A stretch of DNA of 64,000 nt from Glycomyces fuscus (GCA_002529455.1 NYMS01000063.1:62001-126000), one strand, 5' to 3'. Counted from the stretch's first letter, positions 52,997 through 62,893 are shown. Notes: generated by a model from the sequence alone, not told the origin. A program made the numbers and translations.

Positions 52997-54353
52997 TTCC
53001 CCGACGGCCGGGCACGCGGCGCGGGCGCTGGCCGCGGCCGGCGCCGTGCTGCTGCTGTCCCCCGCGCCCGGGGCCCTGGCACACGACCTGGGCGCGCAGG
53101 ACCGGGGCAACCGCACCCAGGCCATCGCCGACGCGCTGGAGGAGTCCCCGGTCTACGTCGACCCCGCCTACGAGTCCGCCTTCCCGGCCGAGGACCAGGA
53201 GCGCGTCGCCGGGGCCATCGAGTCCTCCGGCCTGGAGCTGTACGTGATCGCGGTGCCCCTGGCCGACGGCGACGTGTGGGACGGGGACGCGGCCACGCTC
53301 GTGTCGGTCGTGCACGACCGCAGGGGCGGCGGCGAGGGGCACTACCTGGCCTACGACGACGTGTCCGGCTACCACGGACAGGACTTCGGCCCCGGCGCCC
53401 AGGAGGCGGCCCCCGCGCACCACGGGGCCCTGGCCGCCTCCTACGGGACGGACTTCGACGGCTCCATGCTCAGACAGGCGGAGGAGGCCGTGGAGGCCGC
53501 GCTGTCCGACGACCCCCGGGCGGCCTACGAGGCGGCTCTGCAGGCCTACGAGGAGGCCAACCCCGAGATCACGGGCTCGGGCGGGGGCACCGGCCAGGAG
53601 GCCGTCGCGGGGTCGGACGCGGACCCGGAGGCGGGGTCCGGCCCGCTGCTCGCGGTCGGGGCCGCGGTCGCGGTCCTGCTCGCGCTCGTGCTGGCACTGC
53701 TCGTGCGCAACCGCCTCACCGCGCGCCGGGGCAGGCGCGCGGCGGCCTCGATCACCCAGCACGCGGCCTTCGACAACGCCGACCGCGCCCAGCTGGCCTC
53801 CCTGGTCGAACAGGGCGAGCGCGACCTCATCGAGGTGGGCGAGCGGCTGAGCCGCATGGACGCGGACGGGACGGGCCCCAGGTCGGGACAGGGCCTCCAG
53901 CGCGCCCTGGACGCCCGTGCCGCCGCCGCGAGCGTCCACGACCGGATGGCCGCCGAGGGGGCCACCCTGCCCGACGCCGTGGGCGTGCTCGTGCTGCTCG
54001 ACATCGCCGAGGACGCGCTGGAGAACGCGGCCCGGGGGCCGCGCTCCGCCGTCCGGCGCCGCCACTGCTACGCCAACCCGCTGCACGGCACGAACACCAA
54101 GGTCACGCCCTGGCGGGAGTTCGGCGGCACGCGCACCATCCGCGTCCCCCTGTGCGCCGACTGCGCCGGAGCCGTCCGCGACCGGGTGCGCCCCGTCGTC
54201 CTGCCCGCCGAGCACGAGGGGAGGACGGTGCCCTACTACGAGGTGCCCGCCCGGGAGAGCGTGTGGGCCGCCACCGGCTACGGCGCGCTCACCGACGACC
54301 TCGTCCAGCGCGTCCAGCGCGGCGACCACCGCCCCCGGGGACGGACCCGCTGA
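52986..54353 (+). CDS. paralogous secreted/membrane protein with C-x-NPLHG / CxxC domain
   Basis: A 455-aa protein, the smaller paralogue of the previous product. Signal peptide (about residues 10-32, GAVLLLSPAPGALA), an external domain with ESSGLELYVIAVPLADGDVW, one transmembrane helix near 220-243, and a cytoplasmic part with a helical segment (about 245-350) then CYANPLHGT and LCADCAG, matching the C-x-x-NPLHG plus Cys-x-x-Cys pattern of its neighbour. Three conserved Cys with a His suggest zinc. Function unknown. It may form a complex with the neighbour and with the kinase encoded next. Confidence 0.75.
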   Translation: MPADSPTAGHAARALAAAGAVLLLSPAPGALAHDLGAQDRGNRTQAIADALEESPVYVDPAYESAFPAEDQERVAGAIESSGLELYVIAVPLADGDVWDGDAATLVSVVHDRRGGGEGHYLAYDDVSGYHGQDFGPGAQEAAPAHHGALAASYGTDFDGSMLRQAEEAVEAALSDDPRAAYEAALQAYEEANPEITGSGGGTGQEAVAGSDADPEAGSGPLLAVGAAVAVLLALVLALLVRNRLTARRGRRAAASITQHAAFDNADRAQLASLVEQGERDLIEVGERLSRMDADGTGPRSGQGLQRALDARAAAASVHDRMAAEGATLPDAVGVLVLLDIAEDALENAARGPRSAVRRRHCYANPLHGTNTKVTPWREFGGTRTIRVPLCADCAGAVRDRVRPVVLPAEHEGRTVPYYEVPARESVWAATGYGALTDDLVQRVQRGDHRPRGRTR

Positions 54354-54557
54354 CGGCCCGGCCGTGACGGATCCGGGTATTCGGACGGACACGGGGAGAG
54401 AGCGTTTCGCCTCCGCAGGGCCTCGGGGTGCAGGGAACGGGACTTCGGTGCACGTCCATGTCCCCGGGTCCGGGCCGACCGAAACGTGGCTATAGTTCCC
54501 ACGGGCCCGTCATGGGCTCGCCGGGGGAAGCGATGACGACGGATACGGGGTGGACTG

Positions 54558-56924
54558 GTGGAGGACCAGCACGTCCAGGGGGGTAGCGGCGGGACCGGCC
54601 GACCCCCCGGCCGCACGGTGGGGAACTACCGGCTGGTGCGGTCGCTGGGGCGCGGCGGTTTCGGCGAGGTGTTCCTCGGAGAGGCCCCCGACGGCAGCCG
54701 CGCCGCGGTCAAGATCCTGCACGCCAGCTGGGCGGGCGATCCGGAGATGCGCCGCCGGTTCAGCACCGAGGTCGAGCAGGCCCGGCGGGTGAGCGGCTTC
54801 TGCATCGCCGCGATCCTGGACGCCGACCCCGGCGCCGACGAGCCGTGGATCGCCACGGAGTTCATCGACGGCCCCACGCTCCAGCGCGCCGTGGCCACCG
54901 ACGGCCCGCGCAGCGGCGTCGAACTGCACCGCCTGGCCGTCTCCACGGCGACCGCGCTGGCCGCGATCCACGCGGCGGGGGTCGTGCACCGCGACCTGAA
55001 ACCCGACAACATCATGCTGGCCGCGGACGGGCCCCGGGTGATCGACTTCGGCATCGCCCGCGCGGTCGAGACCACCTCGGTCACCGCCAGCGGTGTGGTG
55101 GGCACGATCGGGTACATGGCGCCCGAACAGCTGGAGGGCATGCGGCTGACCTCGGCGGTGGACATCTTCTCCTGGGGCTCGGTGATGGTCTACGCCGCCA
55201 CCGGGCACGAGGCCTTCCCCGGCCCGACCCAGGCCTCCCGCATCGCCCGCATCCTGGGAGGCGAGCCCGACCTCGGGCCCCTCACCGAACCGCTGGCCGG
55301 GATCGTCCGCGCCTGCCTGGACAAGGACCCCGACCGCCGCCCCGACGCCACCACCCTGCTCAACCGGCTGATCTCGGCCCCCGCCGACGGCGGACCGGCG
55401 CGGTCCGGCGACGGCGGCACCCGGGTCCTGCCCCCGCCAGACCCGAGCACCCGGGTGGAGGTGGACCCCGCCCGGTCCGCCCCCGTGCTGACCGACCCCA
55501 CCCGCGTGGCGCCCCCGGCCCCGGTGGCCCCGACCCGGGTCGCCCCCGCGGAGCCCCCGCGTGTGGACGCGACCCGCGCCTACACGCAGATGGCCCAGGG
55601 CTCCGCCTCGGCCGCTCCGGCGTCCCCGACCGCGCCGCCGTACTCCACGGCCCCGCCGCCCTACCCCCCGCACTCCGACGCGCAGGCGTCCCCGCCGCCG
55701 TACTTCACGCCCCCCGCGGCGGGCCTGGTGAGCGGCTCCCACGCCCCGCCGCCCTACCCCCCGCTGTCCGAGGCGGGCCTGGCGAGCGGTCCCCACACCC
55801 CGGCGCCCTACCGGTCGGGCGTGCCCCCGTACCACTTCCACGGCATCCGGTTCACCGACCCGGGCGCCCTGGCCGAGGCCATGCAGCAGAACTGGAGCGC
55901 CGCCGTCCAGGTCTTCAGCGACCCGGCCGAACGGGCGGCCCTGGGCGCCTGGCTCGTCAACGACCTCGGCGACACCACGCTGGACCGGTCCCTGTTCCGC
56001 GGACACGTCAACAACGACGCCAACCTGGCGCTGGCCTCGTTCGTCTCGCAGCTGCGCCCCGACCTGCCGCCGATCTTCCGCGGCCGGGGCGCCACCGTGG
56101 CCGAGCTGGGCGAGATGTTCAACGACCCGCGCCCGCTGCTCACCGGTGCGCCCAAGGCCAACGAGATGCTCCTGATGGCCCGTCCGGGCGTGCTCAGGAT
56201 CATGGGCGCCCACCACGGCGCCGACTCCGCCGAGCTGATGCGGCTCGCCGAGCAGCTCGACGAGGCCGAGCGGGCCGCCAACGCCTTCCAACAGCAGCTC
56301 ACCTCCGAGCTGGAGGGCTGGCGCACGGCGCGCGTCAGCGTGAGCGCGGCCCTCATCCTGGCCTTCCTGCTGCACCCCGAGCGCCTGGTGCCGCCCGGTG
56401 ACGGCGGCGACACGGGCGTGGGGGAGTGGGTGTCGATCCTCTGGAGCCGCGTCCAGGGCGCGCCGGCGCCCGTCAACGCCGGGTACGCGGCCGTGGTCTA
56501 CGGAGCCCTGTCGACCATGCGGACGCTGGCCGAGCAGCGGCGGCACTGGGAGGGCCGGCACGACAAGGTCAGCACCGACCACGCCGGCCTGAGCCGCGGG
56601 GTGAGGATCCAGGAGCGGCTGCTCCTGGGCCTGCGGATCTGCCGGTTCGCCGTTCTCGGCATTCCCGCCGGCCTGATCACCGGGATGGCGTCGGGCAGCG
56701 ACCTGGGGGGTGTCGCCGGCCTGCTCATGTTCGCGGGCGTGCTCGGACTGCTCGGGGTGATCGTCCTGGAGGTGACCGTGCGGTTGGTCTCCGGCGGCGT
56801 GGCCCGGCGCAACCAGCGCTACCACGAACTCAACGGAGCGGCGGCGCAGCTGCCGCAGCTGACGGCGGGCGTCGTCCGCATCCAGGGCGACCTGGCCCGG
56901 GCCAGGGAGATCTGCGGGCGCTGA
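54558..56924 (+). CDS. Ser/Thr protein kinase with C-terminal membrane region
   Basis: A 788-aa PknB-type kinase. The kinase domain (about 20-275) has the Gly loop GRGGFGEVF, Lys in AAVKIL, HRDLKPDNIML catalytic loop, DFG and APEQ motifs, all intact. A long Pro-rich linker (about 280-420) follows, then a helical domain (about 430-600) with LGAWLVNDLGDTTLDRSLF and two transmembrane helices near 695-750. It phosphorylates target proteins on Ser or Thr. It lies after the two paralogous membrane proteins on the same strand (204-nt gap), so those could be partners or substrates. Confidence 0.92.
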   Translation: MEDQHVQGGSGGTGRPPGRTVGNYRLVRSLGRGGFGEVFLGEAPDGSRAAVKILHASWAGDPEMRRRFSTEVEQARRVSGFCIAAILDADPGADEPWIATEFIDGPTLQRAVATDGPRSGVELHRLAVSTATALAAIHAAGVVHRDLKPDNIMLAADGPRVIDFGIARAVETTSVTASGVVGTIGYMAPEQLEGMRLTSAVDIFSWGSVMVYAATGHEAFPGPTQASRIARILGGEPDLGPLTEPLAGIVRACLDKDPDRRPDATTLLNRLISAPADGGPARSGDGGTRVLPPPDPSTRVEVDPARSAPVLTDPTRVAPPAPVAPTRVAPAEPPRVDATRAYTQMAQGSASAAPASPTAPPYSTAPPPYPPHSDAQASPPPYFTPPAAGLVSGSHAPPPYPPLSEAGLASGPHTPAPYRSGVPPYHFHGIRFTDPGALAEAMQQNWSAAVQVFSDPAERAALGAWLVNDLGDTTLDRSLFRGHVNNDANLALASFVSQLRPDLPPIFRGRGATVAELGEMFNDPRPLLTGAPKANEMLLMARPGVLRIMGAHHGADSAELMRLAEQLDEAERAANAFQQQLTSELEGWRTARVSVSAALILAFLLHPERLVPPGDGGDTGVGEWVSILWSRVQGAPAPVNAGYAAVVYGALSTMRTLAEQRRHWEGRHDKVSTDHAGLSRGVRIQERLLLGLRICRFAVLGIPAGLITGMASGSDLGGVAGLLMFAGVLGLLGVIVLEVTVRLVSGGVARRNQRYHELNGAAAQLPQLTAGVVRIQGDLARAREICGR

Positions 56925-56974
56925 CCCGCCCGGCGGCGCTGACCCGCCCGGCGGCGCGGGCGGGCCCCCACCGG

Positions 56975-57583
56975 TCACCGGGCGGGGTTGTCGACCACCA
57001 CGTCGGCGTGGTCCCGGGGGCGGTCGCGCCGGTGGAAGGCCTCCTCCTGCTCCGCCCACACCTCCCGGTGCGGCGCGTAGACGTCCGCGTCCCACCGGCC
57101 GTCCAGCCGTCGCAGGCGCTCGCCGTCGGGCGCGTCCACCCACACCAGCAGGTCCAGCAGGCCGCGCACGGCGGCGGCGCCCGAGCCGCCCCCCTCCACC
57201 ACGAGGACCCCGCCCGCCGCCACGTCCCCGGGCGGCGCCGTCCACTCCCGCGCGAACGCCCCCCGCTCCCAGTCGTAGCGCCGCCAGGCCGCCCGCTCCC
57301 CGCGCGCGAGCGGGCCCAGGACCCACTCGCGCAGCAGCTCCGAGCCCCCGGCCAGGCCCCGCCACCCCGGATAGAGGTCCTCCATGGTCAGCACGGAGGC
57401 GGCCTCGCCCCGGCGGACCAGGGCCCCGCGCAGGGCGTCGGCCACCGTGCTCTTGCCCGCGCCCGAGCGGCCCTCGACCGCCACGGCGCGCGTCGGCCCC
57501 GCGGCCCGTGCGCGCGGGGGAACCGCCTCCGCCAGGAGGTCGGCCCATCCGGACTCGGCGGTGCTGATGCGTGCTCTGCTCAC
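56975..57583 (-). CDS. uridine kinase-like P-loop protein
   Basis: A 202-aa P-loop NTPase of the uridine kinase/AAA_33-like group. Walker A GRSGAGKST at about residues 38-46, TMEDLYPGW substrate-side segment, VLVVEGGGSG as Walker B region, and a LID-like stretch LRRLDGRWDADVYAPH. Similar actinomycete proteins are annotated as uridine kinase or hypothetical; the substrate is not certain. Divergent from the ROK gene, 106 nt apart. Confidence 0.82.
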   Translation of the reverse strand: MSRARISTAESGWADLLAEAVPPRARAAGPTRAVAVEGRSGAGKSTVADALRGALVRRGEAASVLTMEDLYPGWRGLAGGSELLREWVLGPLARGERAAWRRYDWERGAFAREWTAPPGDVAAGGVLVVEGGGSGAAAVRGLLDLLVWVDAPDGERLRRLDGRWDADVYAPHREVWAEQEEAFHRRDRPRDHADVVVDNPAR

Positions 57584-57689
57584 CTTCGGACCCTAACGCG
57601 GCGGATGCGAAGTTCCGGCTTGCGTTCATTGCTTGTAGCATTCCTCGCAACAGCGCCGAAACTCGGCCACGAAAGCAGGGGGGCACCTG

Positions 57690-58865
57690 GTGACCGAGGC
57701 CGCCGCGACACCGGGATCACAGTCCGCCCTGCGCCAGGCCAACGAGCGGCGGGTCGTGGACGTGCTGCGCCGTGAGGGCACCCGCACCCAGGCCGAGCTG
57801 GCCCGGGCCACCGGCCTGTCCGCGGCCAGCGTCTCCAACATCGTCCGCGGCCTGCGCGCCGCCGGGACGGTCTCGGTGCGCGACACCTCCTCCAACGGCC
57901 GCCGGGCCAAGGCGATCACCCTCATGCGCCAGCCCGGCGCGGTCGTGGCCGTGGACTTCACCGTCGACAGCGTCCGCGTCGCCGTGGGCGACAGCGACGG
58001 GAACATGCTGGCCCGCGAGGAGATCGGCTACGACGTGGCCTCCGACGCCGAGCGCGGGGTGCGCCGCGCCGCGTGGCTGGCCGAGACCGTGCTGCTGCGC
58101 ACCCGGGTCGACCGGGGCACCGTGTCCTCGGTGGTGGCCTCCATCCCGGGGCCGATCGACCCGGGCACCGGCGAGATCGGCGCCCTCTCCTGCCTGCCGC
58201 GCTGGGCGGGCTTCCGCCCGGCCAAGGCGCTGACCGAACGGCTGGGCCTGGAGGTGCTGGCCGAGAACGACGCCAACCTCGCGGTCCTGGCCGAGCAGCA
58301 CCGGGGCGCGGGCACGGGCGCCGAGCACGTGGTCCACGTGGTCATCAACGACGGCGTGGGCGCGGGCATCATGATGTCGGGCCAACTCTTCCGCGGCGCG
58401 AGCGGTACGGCCGGGGAGATCGGGCACATCGCGCTGGACCCGCGCGGACACGTGTGCCGGTGCGGCAACCGGGGCTGCCTGGAGACCTTCGTCGGCGCGA
58501 GCTACCTGCTGGACATGCTGCCGCAGAACACCGACGTGGCCCGCGGCCCCGATCCCGCGCGGATCCCGGACATGGTGGCCGCGGCGGTGGGGGGCGACCC
58601 CGGCAGCCGCCGCATCATCGCCGAGGCGGGCACCGCGCTGGGCCAGGGCACCGCGATCGTGGCCAACCTGTTCAACCCGGACCGGGTCATCGTGGGAGGG
58701 GACCTGGCCGAGGCGGGGGAACTGCTGCTGGAGCCGATGCGCCGGGCGATGGAGATGGGCTCGCTGAGCAGCGCCCTGGAGCGGCTCGAACTGCTGCCGA
58801 GCGCGCTGGGCAGGGACGCCTCCCTGTACGGCGCGCTGCGCATGGCGGCCCAGCACGCGAACTGA
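57690..58865 (+). CDS. ROK family transcriptional regulator (XylR/Rok7B7-like)
   Basis: A 391-aa repressor. The N-terminal winged helix (about 15-75, RRVVDVLRREGTRTQAELAR) is followed by the ROK fold with VAVDFTVDSVRVAVGD, the DGVGAGIMMSGQLFRGASG block, GEIGHIALD and the zinc motif CRCGNRGCLETF. The xylose transporter genes follow on the same strand, and in Streptomyces a ROK protein controls xylFGH, so the same role is inferred. GTG 57690 is the start. Confidence 0.92.
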   Translation: MTEAAATPGSQSALRQANERRVVDVLRREGTRTQAELARATGLSAASVSNIVRGLRAAGTVSVRDTSSNGRRAKAITLMRQPGAVVAVDFTVDSVRVAVGDSDGNMLAREEIGYDVASDAERGVRRAAWLAETVLLRTRVDRGTVSSVVASIPGPIDPGTGEIGALSCLPRWAGFRPAKALTERLGLEVLAENDANLAVLAEQHRGAGTGAEHVVHVVINDGVGAGIMMSGQLFRGASGTAGEIGHIALDPRGHVCRCGNRGCLETFVGASYLLDMLPQNTDVARGPDPARIPDMVAAAVGGDPGSRRIIAEAGTALGQGTAIVANLFNPDRVIVGGDLAEAGELLLEPMRRAMEMGSLSSALERLELLPSALGRDASLYGALRMAAQHAN

Positions 58866-59279
58866 ACGGTCCGGAACCGCATTTCTTGTACCACCGGTGA
58901 CGCGAGGGCGTCATGCGGTTACCCCGCGCGCCCGCGGCGGGTGGGCGCGTGCTCCCCGGGGACGCCCGCGGCAGGTCGGGCGGCGGGTGGACCGTCCGCC
59001 GGGCGGGGTCGGCACGTAGGCTGGCGGGGCGACGAAGACCGAGGTCAGTGCCGGAACGCGTCGGCGTTCGGTAAAAACCGAAACTCCTTCACGTGAGCTC
59101 ACACGCCCAGAACCCCGCTCTGGCCTGGCTTTTCCGTTGCTTCACGATCTGAACGCAAGGTCCGTGATGTTTCGGTTATGTGTTCAGGAGTTGACGACAA
59201 GGTGGCGGCGGGGTTTGACTTCACTCCACCACTCGCGAGTTCCACCGTCCGCATCCCCCGTCATGAGAGGTACCTAGCG
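58866..59279. promoter_or_regulatory. 414-bp upstream region of the sugar transporter operon
   Basis: No gene seen. It contains an inverted repeat TTCGGT-AAAA-ACCGAA at 59067-59082 and a perfect palindrome GTGAGCTCAC at 59093-59102, overlapping TCACGTGA. A further half-site TTTCGGTTA lies at about 59169. These are the probable ROK operator sites. Confidence 0.6.
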
Positions 59280-60422
59280 TTGAACGCACGACGCTTCACA
59301 CCGCGGCGCACGTCCGCTGGCTTCGCCGCCGCGGGAGCCGCTCTCGCCCTTTTCGTCTCCGGTTGTGGCTCGCTCACGAACACCGGCGGCGAGGCCGAGC
59401 AGGAGACCCACACCGTGGAGGAGGGCTTCCACGTCGGACTGCTCCTTCCCGACCTCCACACGGCCCGCTACGAGGCCTTCGACCGCCCCTTCTTCGAGGA
59501 GGCGCTCACCGAGCTCTGCCCCAATTGCGAGATCTCCTACGCCAACGCGGACCAGTCCGTGAGCGAGCAGCAGACCCAGGCCCAGGCCATGCTGACCGAC
59601 GGTGTGGACGTGCTCGTCCTCGACCCCGTGGACGCCGCCGCCGCGGCCGGAACGGTCAACGAGGCCAAGTCCCAGGGCGTGCCCGTGATCGCCTACGACC
59701 GCCTCGCCGAGGGCGGCGCGGACATGTACGTCTCCTTCGACAACCACCGCGTCGGCCAGGTCCAGGCCGAGTCGCTGCTGGAGGCCCTGGAGGAGGAGGG
59801 CACCACCGGCGAGGGCTCGATCGTCGTCATGCACGGCTCGCCCACCGACCCCAACGCCGCCAGCTTCAAGGCCGGGGCCATGGAGGTCTTCGAGGACCAG
59901 ATCGAGGTCGGCCAGGAGTTCGACACCCCCGAGTGGTCGCCGGACGAGGCCAACGCCCAGATGGAGGGCGCCATCACCTCCCTGGGCCTGGACGAGATCA
60001 CCGGCGTCTACGCCGCCAACGACGGCATCGCCTCCGGTGTCATCTCCGCCCTGCGCAGCGCGGGCGTGAGCGTGGAGGACCTGCCCCCGGTGACCGGACA
60101 GGACGCCGAGCTCGCGGGTATCCAGCGCATCGTCGCCGGTGAGCAGTACATGACCGTCTACAAGGCCATCCAGCCCGAGGCCGAGGTCGCCGCCGCCATG
60201 GCCGTCTCCCTGGCCACCGGGGAGGACCCCGAGCTGGGCGAGCACACGCTCACCGAGGTCGAGGACGGAGGCGGCGAGACCGTCCCCGCCGTCCTGCTGG
60301 AGCCGATCGCGGTCACCGAGGAGAACGTCGGCGACACGGTCGTCTCGGACGGCATCTACAGCGTCGAGGACATCTGCACCGACGACTACGCCGACACGGA
60401 CTTCTGCCAGGAAGCCCTCTAG
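59280..60422 (+). CDS. xylF: sugar ABC transporter substrate-binding lipoprotein (XylF-like)
   Basis: A 380-aa lipoprotein. The signal ends with the lipobox VSGC (about residue 29), after which EGFHVGLLLPDLHTARYEAFDRPF opens a periplasmic-binding-protein type I fold (DVLVLDPVDAAAA, GVPVIAYDRLAEGG, VYAANDGIASGVISAL, PPVTGQDAELAGIQRIVAGEQYMTVYK). The VTGQDAE and IAYDRL segments are typical of xylose binders. The TTG at 59280 is chosen over upstream codons because of GAGAGG 10 nt before it and a normal signal length. It feeds the ATPase and permease encoded next. Confidence 0.88.
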   Translation: MNARRFTPRRTSAGFAAAGAALALFVSGCGSLTNTGGEAEQETHTVEEGFHVGLLLPDLHTARYEAFDRPFFEEALTELCPNCEISYANADQSVSEQQTQAQAMLTDGVDVLVLDPVDAAAAAGTVNEAKSQGVPVIAYDRLAEGGADMYVSFDNHRVGQVQAESLLEALEEEGTTGEGSIVVMHGSPTDPNAASFKAGAMEVFEDQIEVGQEFDTPEWSPDEANAQMEGAITSLGLDEITGVYAANDGIASGVISALRSAGVSVEDLPPVTGQDAELAGIQRIVAGEQYMTVYKAIQPEAEVAAAMAVSLATGEDPELGEHTLTEVEDGGGETVPAVLLEPIAVTEENVGDTVVSDGIYSVEDICTDDYADTDFCQEAL

Positions 60423-60513
60423 AGCCGGTGCGACGTTCCAGGCCCGGGACGGAGGGCGGGCGCCCCGCCGCCCCCTCCGTCCCGGGCCAGGGCGAGAGAA
60501 GAGAAGCGAACGC

Positions 60514-61311
60514 ATGAGCACACCAGTCCTGGAACTGTCCGGGATCTCCAAGACCTTCGGTGCCGTCCGGGCCCTGAGCGACGTCGACTTCCACGTCGGC
60601 GAGGGCGAGGTCGTCGCCCTGCTCGGTGACAACGGCGCCGGCAAGTCCACGCTGGTCAAGGTCATCTCCGGAGCCCACCCCGCCGACAGCGGCGGTGTCA
60701 TCACCTGGGACGGCAAGCCGGTCAGCATCAACTCCCCCTCCGACGCCCAGCGGCTGGGGATCGCCACCATCTACCAGGACCTCGCCCTGTGCGACAACCT
60801 GGACATCGTCGGCAACCTCTTCCTGGGCAACGAGAAACTGCACTTCCCCGGCACCCTCGACGAGGTCGAGATGGAGAGCCGGGCCATGGAGCTGCTGGAC
60901 TCGCTGTCCGTGCGCATCCCCAGCCTGCGCGTCCCGGTCGCCGCCCTCTCCGGAGGCCAGCGCCAGATCATCGCCATCGCCCGCTCCCTGCTGGGCAAGC
61001 CGCGCGTGGTGATGCTCGACGAGCCCACCGCCGCCCTGGGCGTCGCCCAGACCGCCCAGGTCCTCGACCTCATCGAGCGCCTGCGCGACCAGGGCCTGGG
61101 CGTGCTGCTGATCAGCCACAACATGGCCGACGTGCGCGCGGTGGCCGACCGCGCCGTGGTCCTGCGCCTGGGCCGCAACGCCGGGAACTTCCCCGTCGCG
61201 GAGACCAGCTACGAGGAGATCGTGGCCGCCATCACCGGTGCCGCCGACAACCCGGTCAGCCGCCGCTCCGAGCGCACCGGCGCCTCGGCCCTGGCCACGG
61301 AGGACAAGTGA
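60514..61311 (+). CDS. xylG: sugar ABC transporter ATP-binding protein (XylG-like)
   Basis: A 265-aa ATPase with a single nucleotide-binding domain, unlike the double-domain RbsA/XylG of enterobacteria; this half-length form is usual in actinomycete xylose systems. Walker A GDNGAGKST, Q loop IYQDLALCDNL, signature ALSGGQRQ, Walker B VVMLDEPTAAL and H loop LISHNM are intact. The stop TGA overlaps the permease ATG by one base. It energises uptake with the XylF and XylH proteins. Confidence 0.92.
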   Translation: MSTPVLELSGISKTFGAVRALSDVDFHVGEGEVVALLGDNGAGKSTLVKVISGAHPADSGGVITWDGKPVSINSPSDAQRLGIATIYQDLALCDNLDIVGNLFLGNEKLHFPGTLDEVEMESRAMELLDSLSVRIPSLRVPVAALSGGQRQIIAIARSLLGKPRVVMLDEPTAALGVAQTAQVLDLIERLRDQGLGVLLISHNMADVRAVADRAVVLRLGRNAGNFPVAETSYEEIVAAITGAADNPVSRRSERTGASALATEDK

Positions 61312-62591
61312 TGACCCAGCAGACCCCCGTCTCCAAGGCACCCGCCCAGGGTGCGGGCGGCTCCGCCGAGTCCAAGCGCGACCCGCGCCTGCTGACCACG
61401 GCGGCCTCGCCCAAGGGCTGGCTCGACGCCCTCCGCCGCAACGTGCGCGGCGGCGAACTGGGCCCGATCCCCGTGGTCATCGGCCTGATCCTCATCGCCG
61501 TCGTCTTCCAGTCGGCCAACGACCGGTTCCTGTCGCCGCAGAACCTGTCCAACCTGACCGTGCAGATCGCCGCCATCGGACTGATGACCACCGGCGTGAT
61601 CATGGTCCTGCTGCTCGGTGAGATCGACCTGTCCATCGGGTCGGTCGCCGGACTCGCCGCCGCGGTCCTGGGCGTCCTGGCCGTCAAACAGGGCGTCTCG
61701 GAGTGGATCGCGATCGGCGCGGCCCTCCTCGTCGGGCTCCTGGTGGGCCTGCTCCACGGCGTCGTCTTCGCCAAACTCGGGGTACCGGCCTTCGTGGTCA
61801 CCCTCGCGGGCCTGCTGGGCTGGCAGGGCCTGCACCTGTACCTGATGGGCGCCGACGGCACCATCAACACCAGCCCGAACGGGCCGATCTCGCTGCTGAC
61901 GCAGACCTTCTTCGTCCCGGTGGTGGGCTGGGCGCTCGCCGTCCTGGCCGTCGTCCTGTACGTCGTCTCGGTGGCGGCGGTGGAGCGGCGCAGGCGCCAG
62001 GCGAACCTGCCCTACAAGCCCTGGACCGAGATCCTCTTCCGGGCGGCCCTGCTGTTCGTGCCGATCCTGGTCGCCGTGTGGGTGCTCAACCAGTACAAGG
62101 GCGTGCCGCTGGCCTTCCTGATCTTCGTGGGCTTCGTGGTCGTGCTCGACCTGGTCCTGCGCAAGACCCGCTACGGCCGCATGGTCTACGCCGTCGGCGG
62201 CAACGCCGAGGCGGCGCGCCGCGCCGGCATCAACGTGGACATGATCCGCATCTCGGTGTTCGGGATCGCCTCCACCCTGGCCGCTCTGGGCGGGATCATG
62301 CTGACCTCGCGCAACTTCGCGGCGAGCGTGGCCACCGGCGGCGGCGAGGAGCTGATGATGGCCATCGCCGCCGCGGTCATCGGCGGCACCAGCCTCTTCG
62401 GCGGGCGCGGCAACGCCTACTCCGCCCTGCTGGGCGGCCTGGTCCTGGGCGCGATCACCTCCGGCCTCCTGCTGCTGCAGATGGACACCTCGGTCCGGTT
62501 CATGATCACCGCCGCCGTCCTGCTGATCGCGGTCATCCTGGACTCCATCTCCCGCCGGGGCCGCAAGACCCACGCCAGGGGAGGCGCCTGA
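61311..62591 (+). CDS. xylH: sugar ABC transporter permease (XylH-like)
   Basis: A 426-aa membrane protein of the BPD_transp_2 (RbsC/XylH) family with about ten helices. The family blocks GLMTTGVIMVLLLGEIDLSIGS, VPAFVVTLAGLLGWQGL, YAVGGNAEAARRAGI and GTSLFGGRGNAYSALLG are present. A longer loop in the middle (about 215-245, VERRRRQANLPYKPW) fits XylH. It forms the transporter with XylF and XylG; the operon ends in two strong terminators. Confidence 0.92.
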   Translation: MTQQTPVSKAPAQGAGGSAESKRDPRLLTTAASPKGWLDALRRNVRGGELGPIPVVIGLILIAVVFQSANDRFLSPQNLSNLTVQIAAIGLMTTGVIMVLLLGEIDLSIGSVAGLAAAVLGVLAVKQGVSEWIAIGAALLVGLLVGLLHGVVFAKLGVPAFVVTLAGLLGWQGLHLYLMGADGTINTSPNGPISLLTQTFFVPVVGWALAVLAVVLYVVSVAAVERRRRQANLPYKPWTEILFRAALLFVPILVAVWVLNQYKGVPLAFLIFVGFVVVLDLVLRKTRYGRMVYAVGGNAEAARRAGINVDMIRISVFGIASTLAALGGIMLTSRNFAASVATGGGEELMMAIAAAVIGGTSLFGGRGNAYSALLGGLVLGAITSGLLLLQMDTSVRFMITAAVLLIAVILDSISRRGRKTHARGGA

Positions 62592-62662
62592 CCGGCGCGT
62601 CCACGGTCCACCCCCCGGGCGGCCGACGGCGCCCACTCCCCGCCGTCCCCCGCCCGCTCCCA

Positions 62663-62734
62663 CCCGGCCCGGCGCCCCAGGCGCCGGGCCGGGCCCTTGC
62701 GCCGCCCCGCCCCGCGACCGTGCGGGGCGGGGCG
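62663..62734. terminator. double terminator after the sugar transporter operon
   Basis: Two perfect hairpins in tandem: 14-bp stem (62663-62676 with 62680-62693) and 13-bp stem (62703-62715 with 62722-62734). The remaining bases of the 302-bp gap to 62893 show no gene. Confidence 0.8.
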
Positions 62735-62893
62735 AAGGACCCGGTGCACGGGGCCGGGGAGGCGCTGCTAGCTTCGCGGGAAAGACCACCGGGCCGCGCC
62801 GCGGGGCGCGTGTGCCGTGCCGTGCGGCCGGTCCACCACGCACCCGCGGCACCGCACGGCGGCGCCCGGGGCGGGCACCACCCCGGGAGAGAC

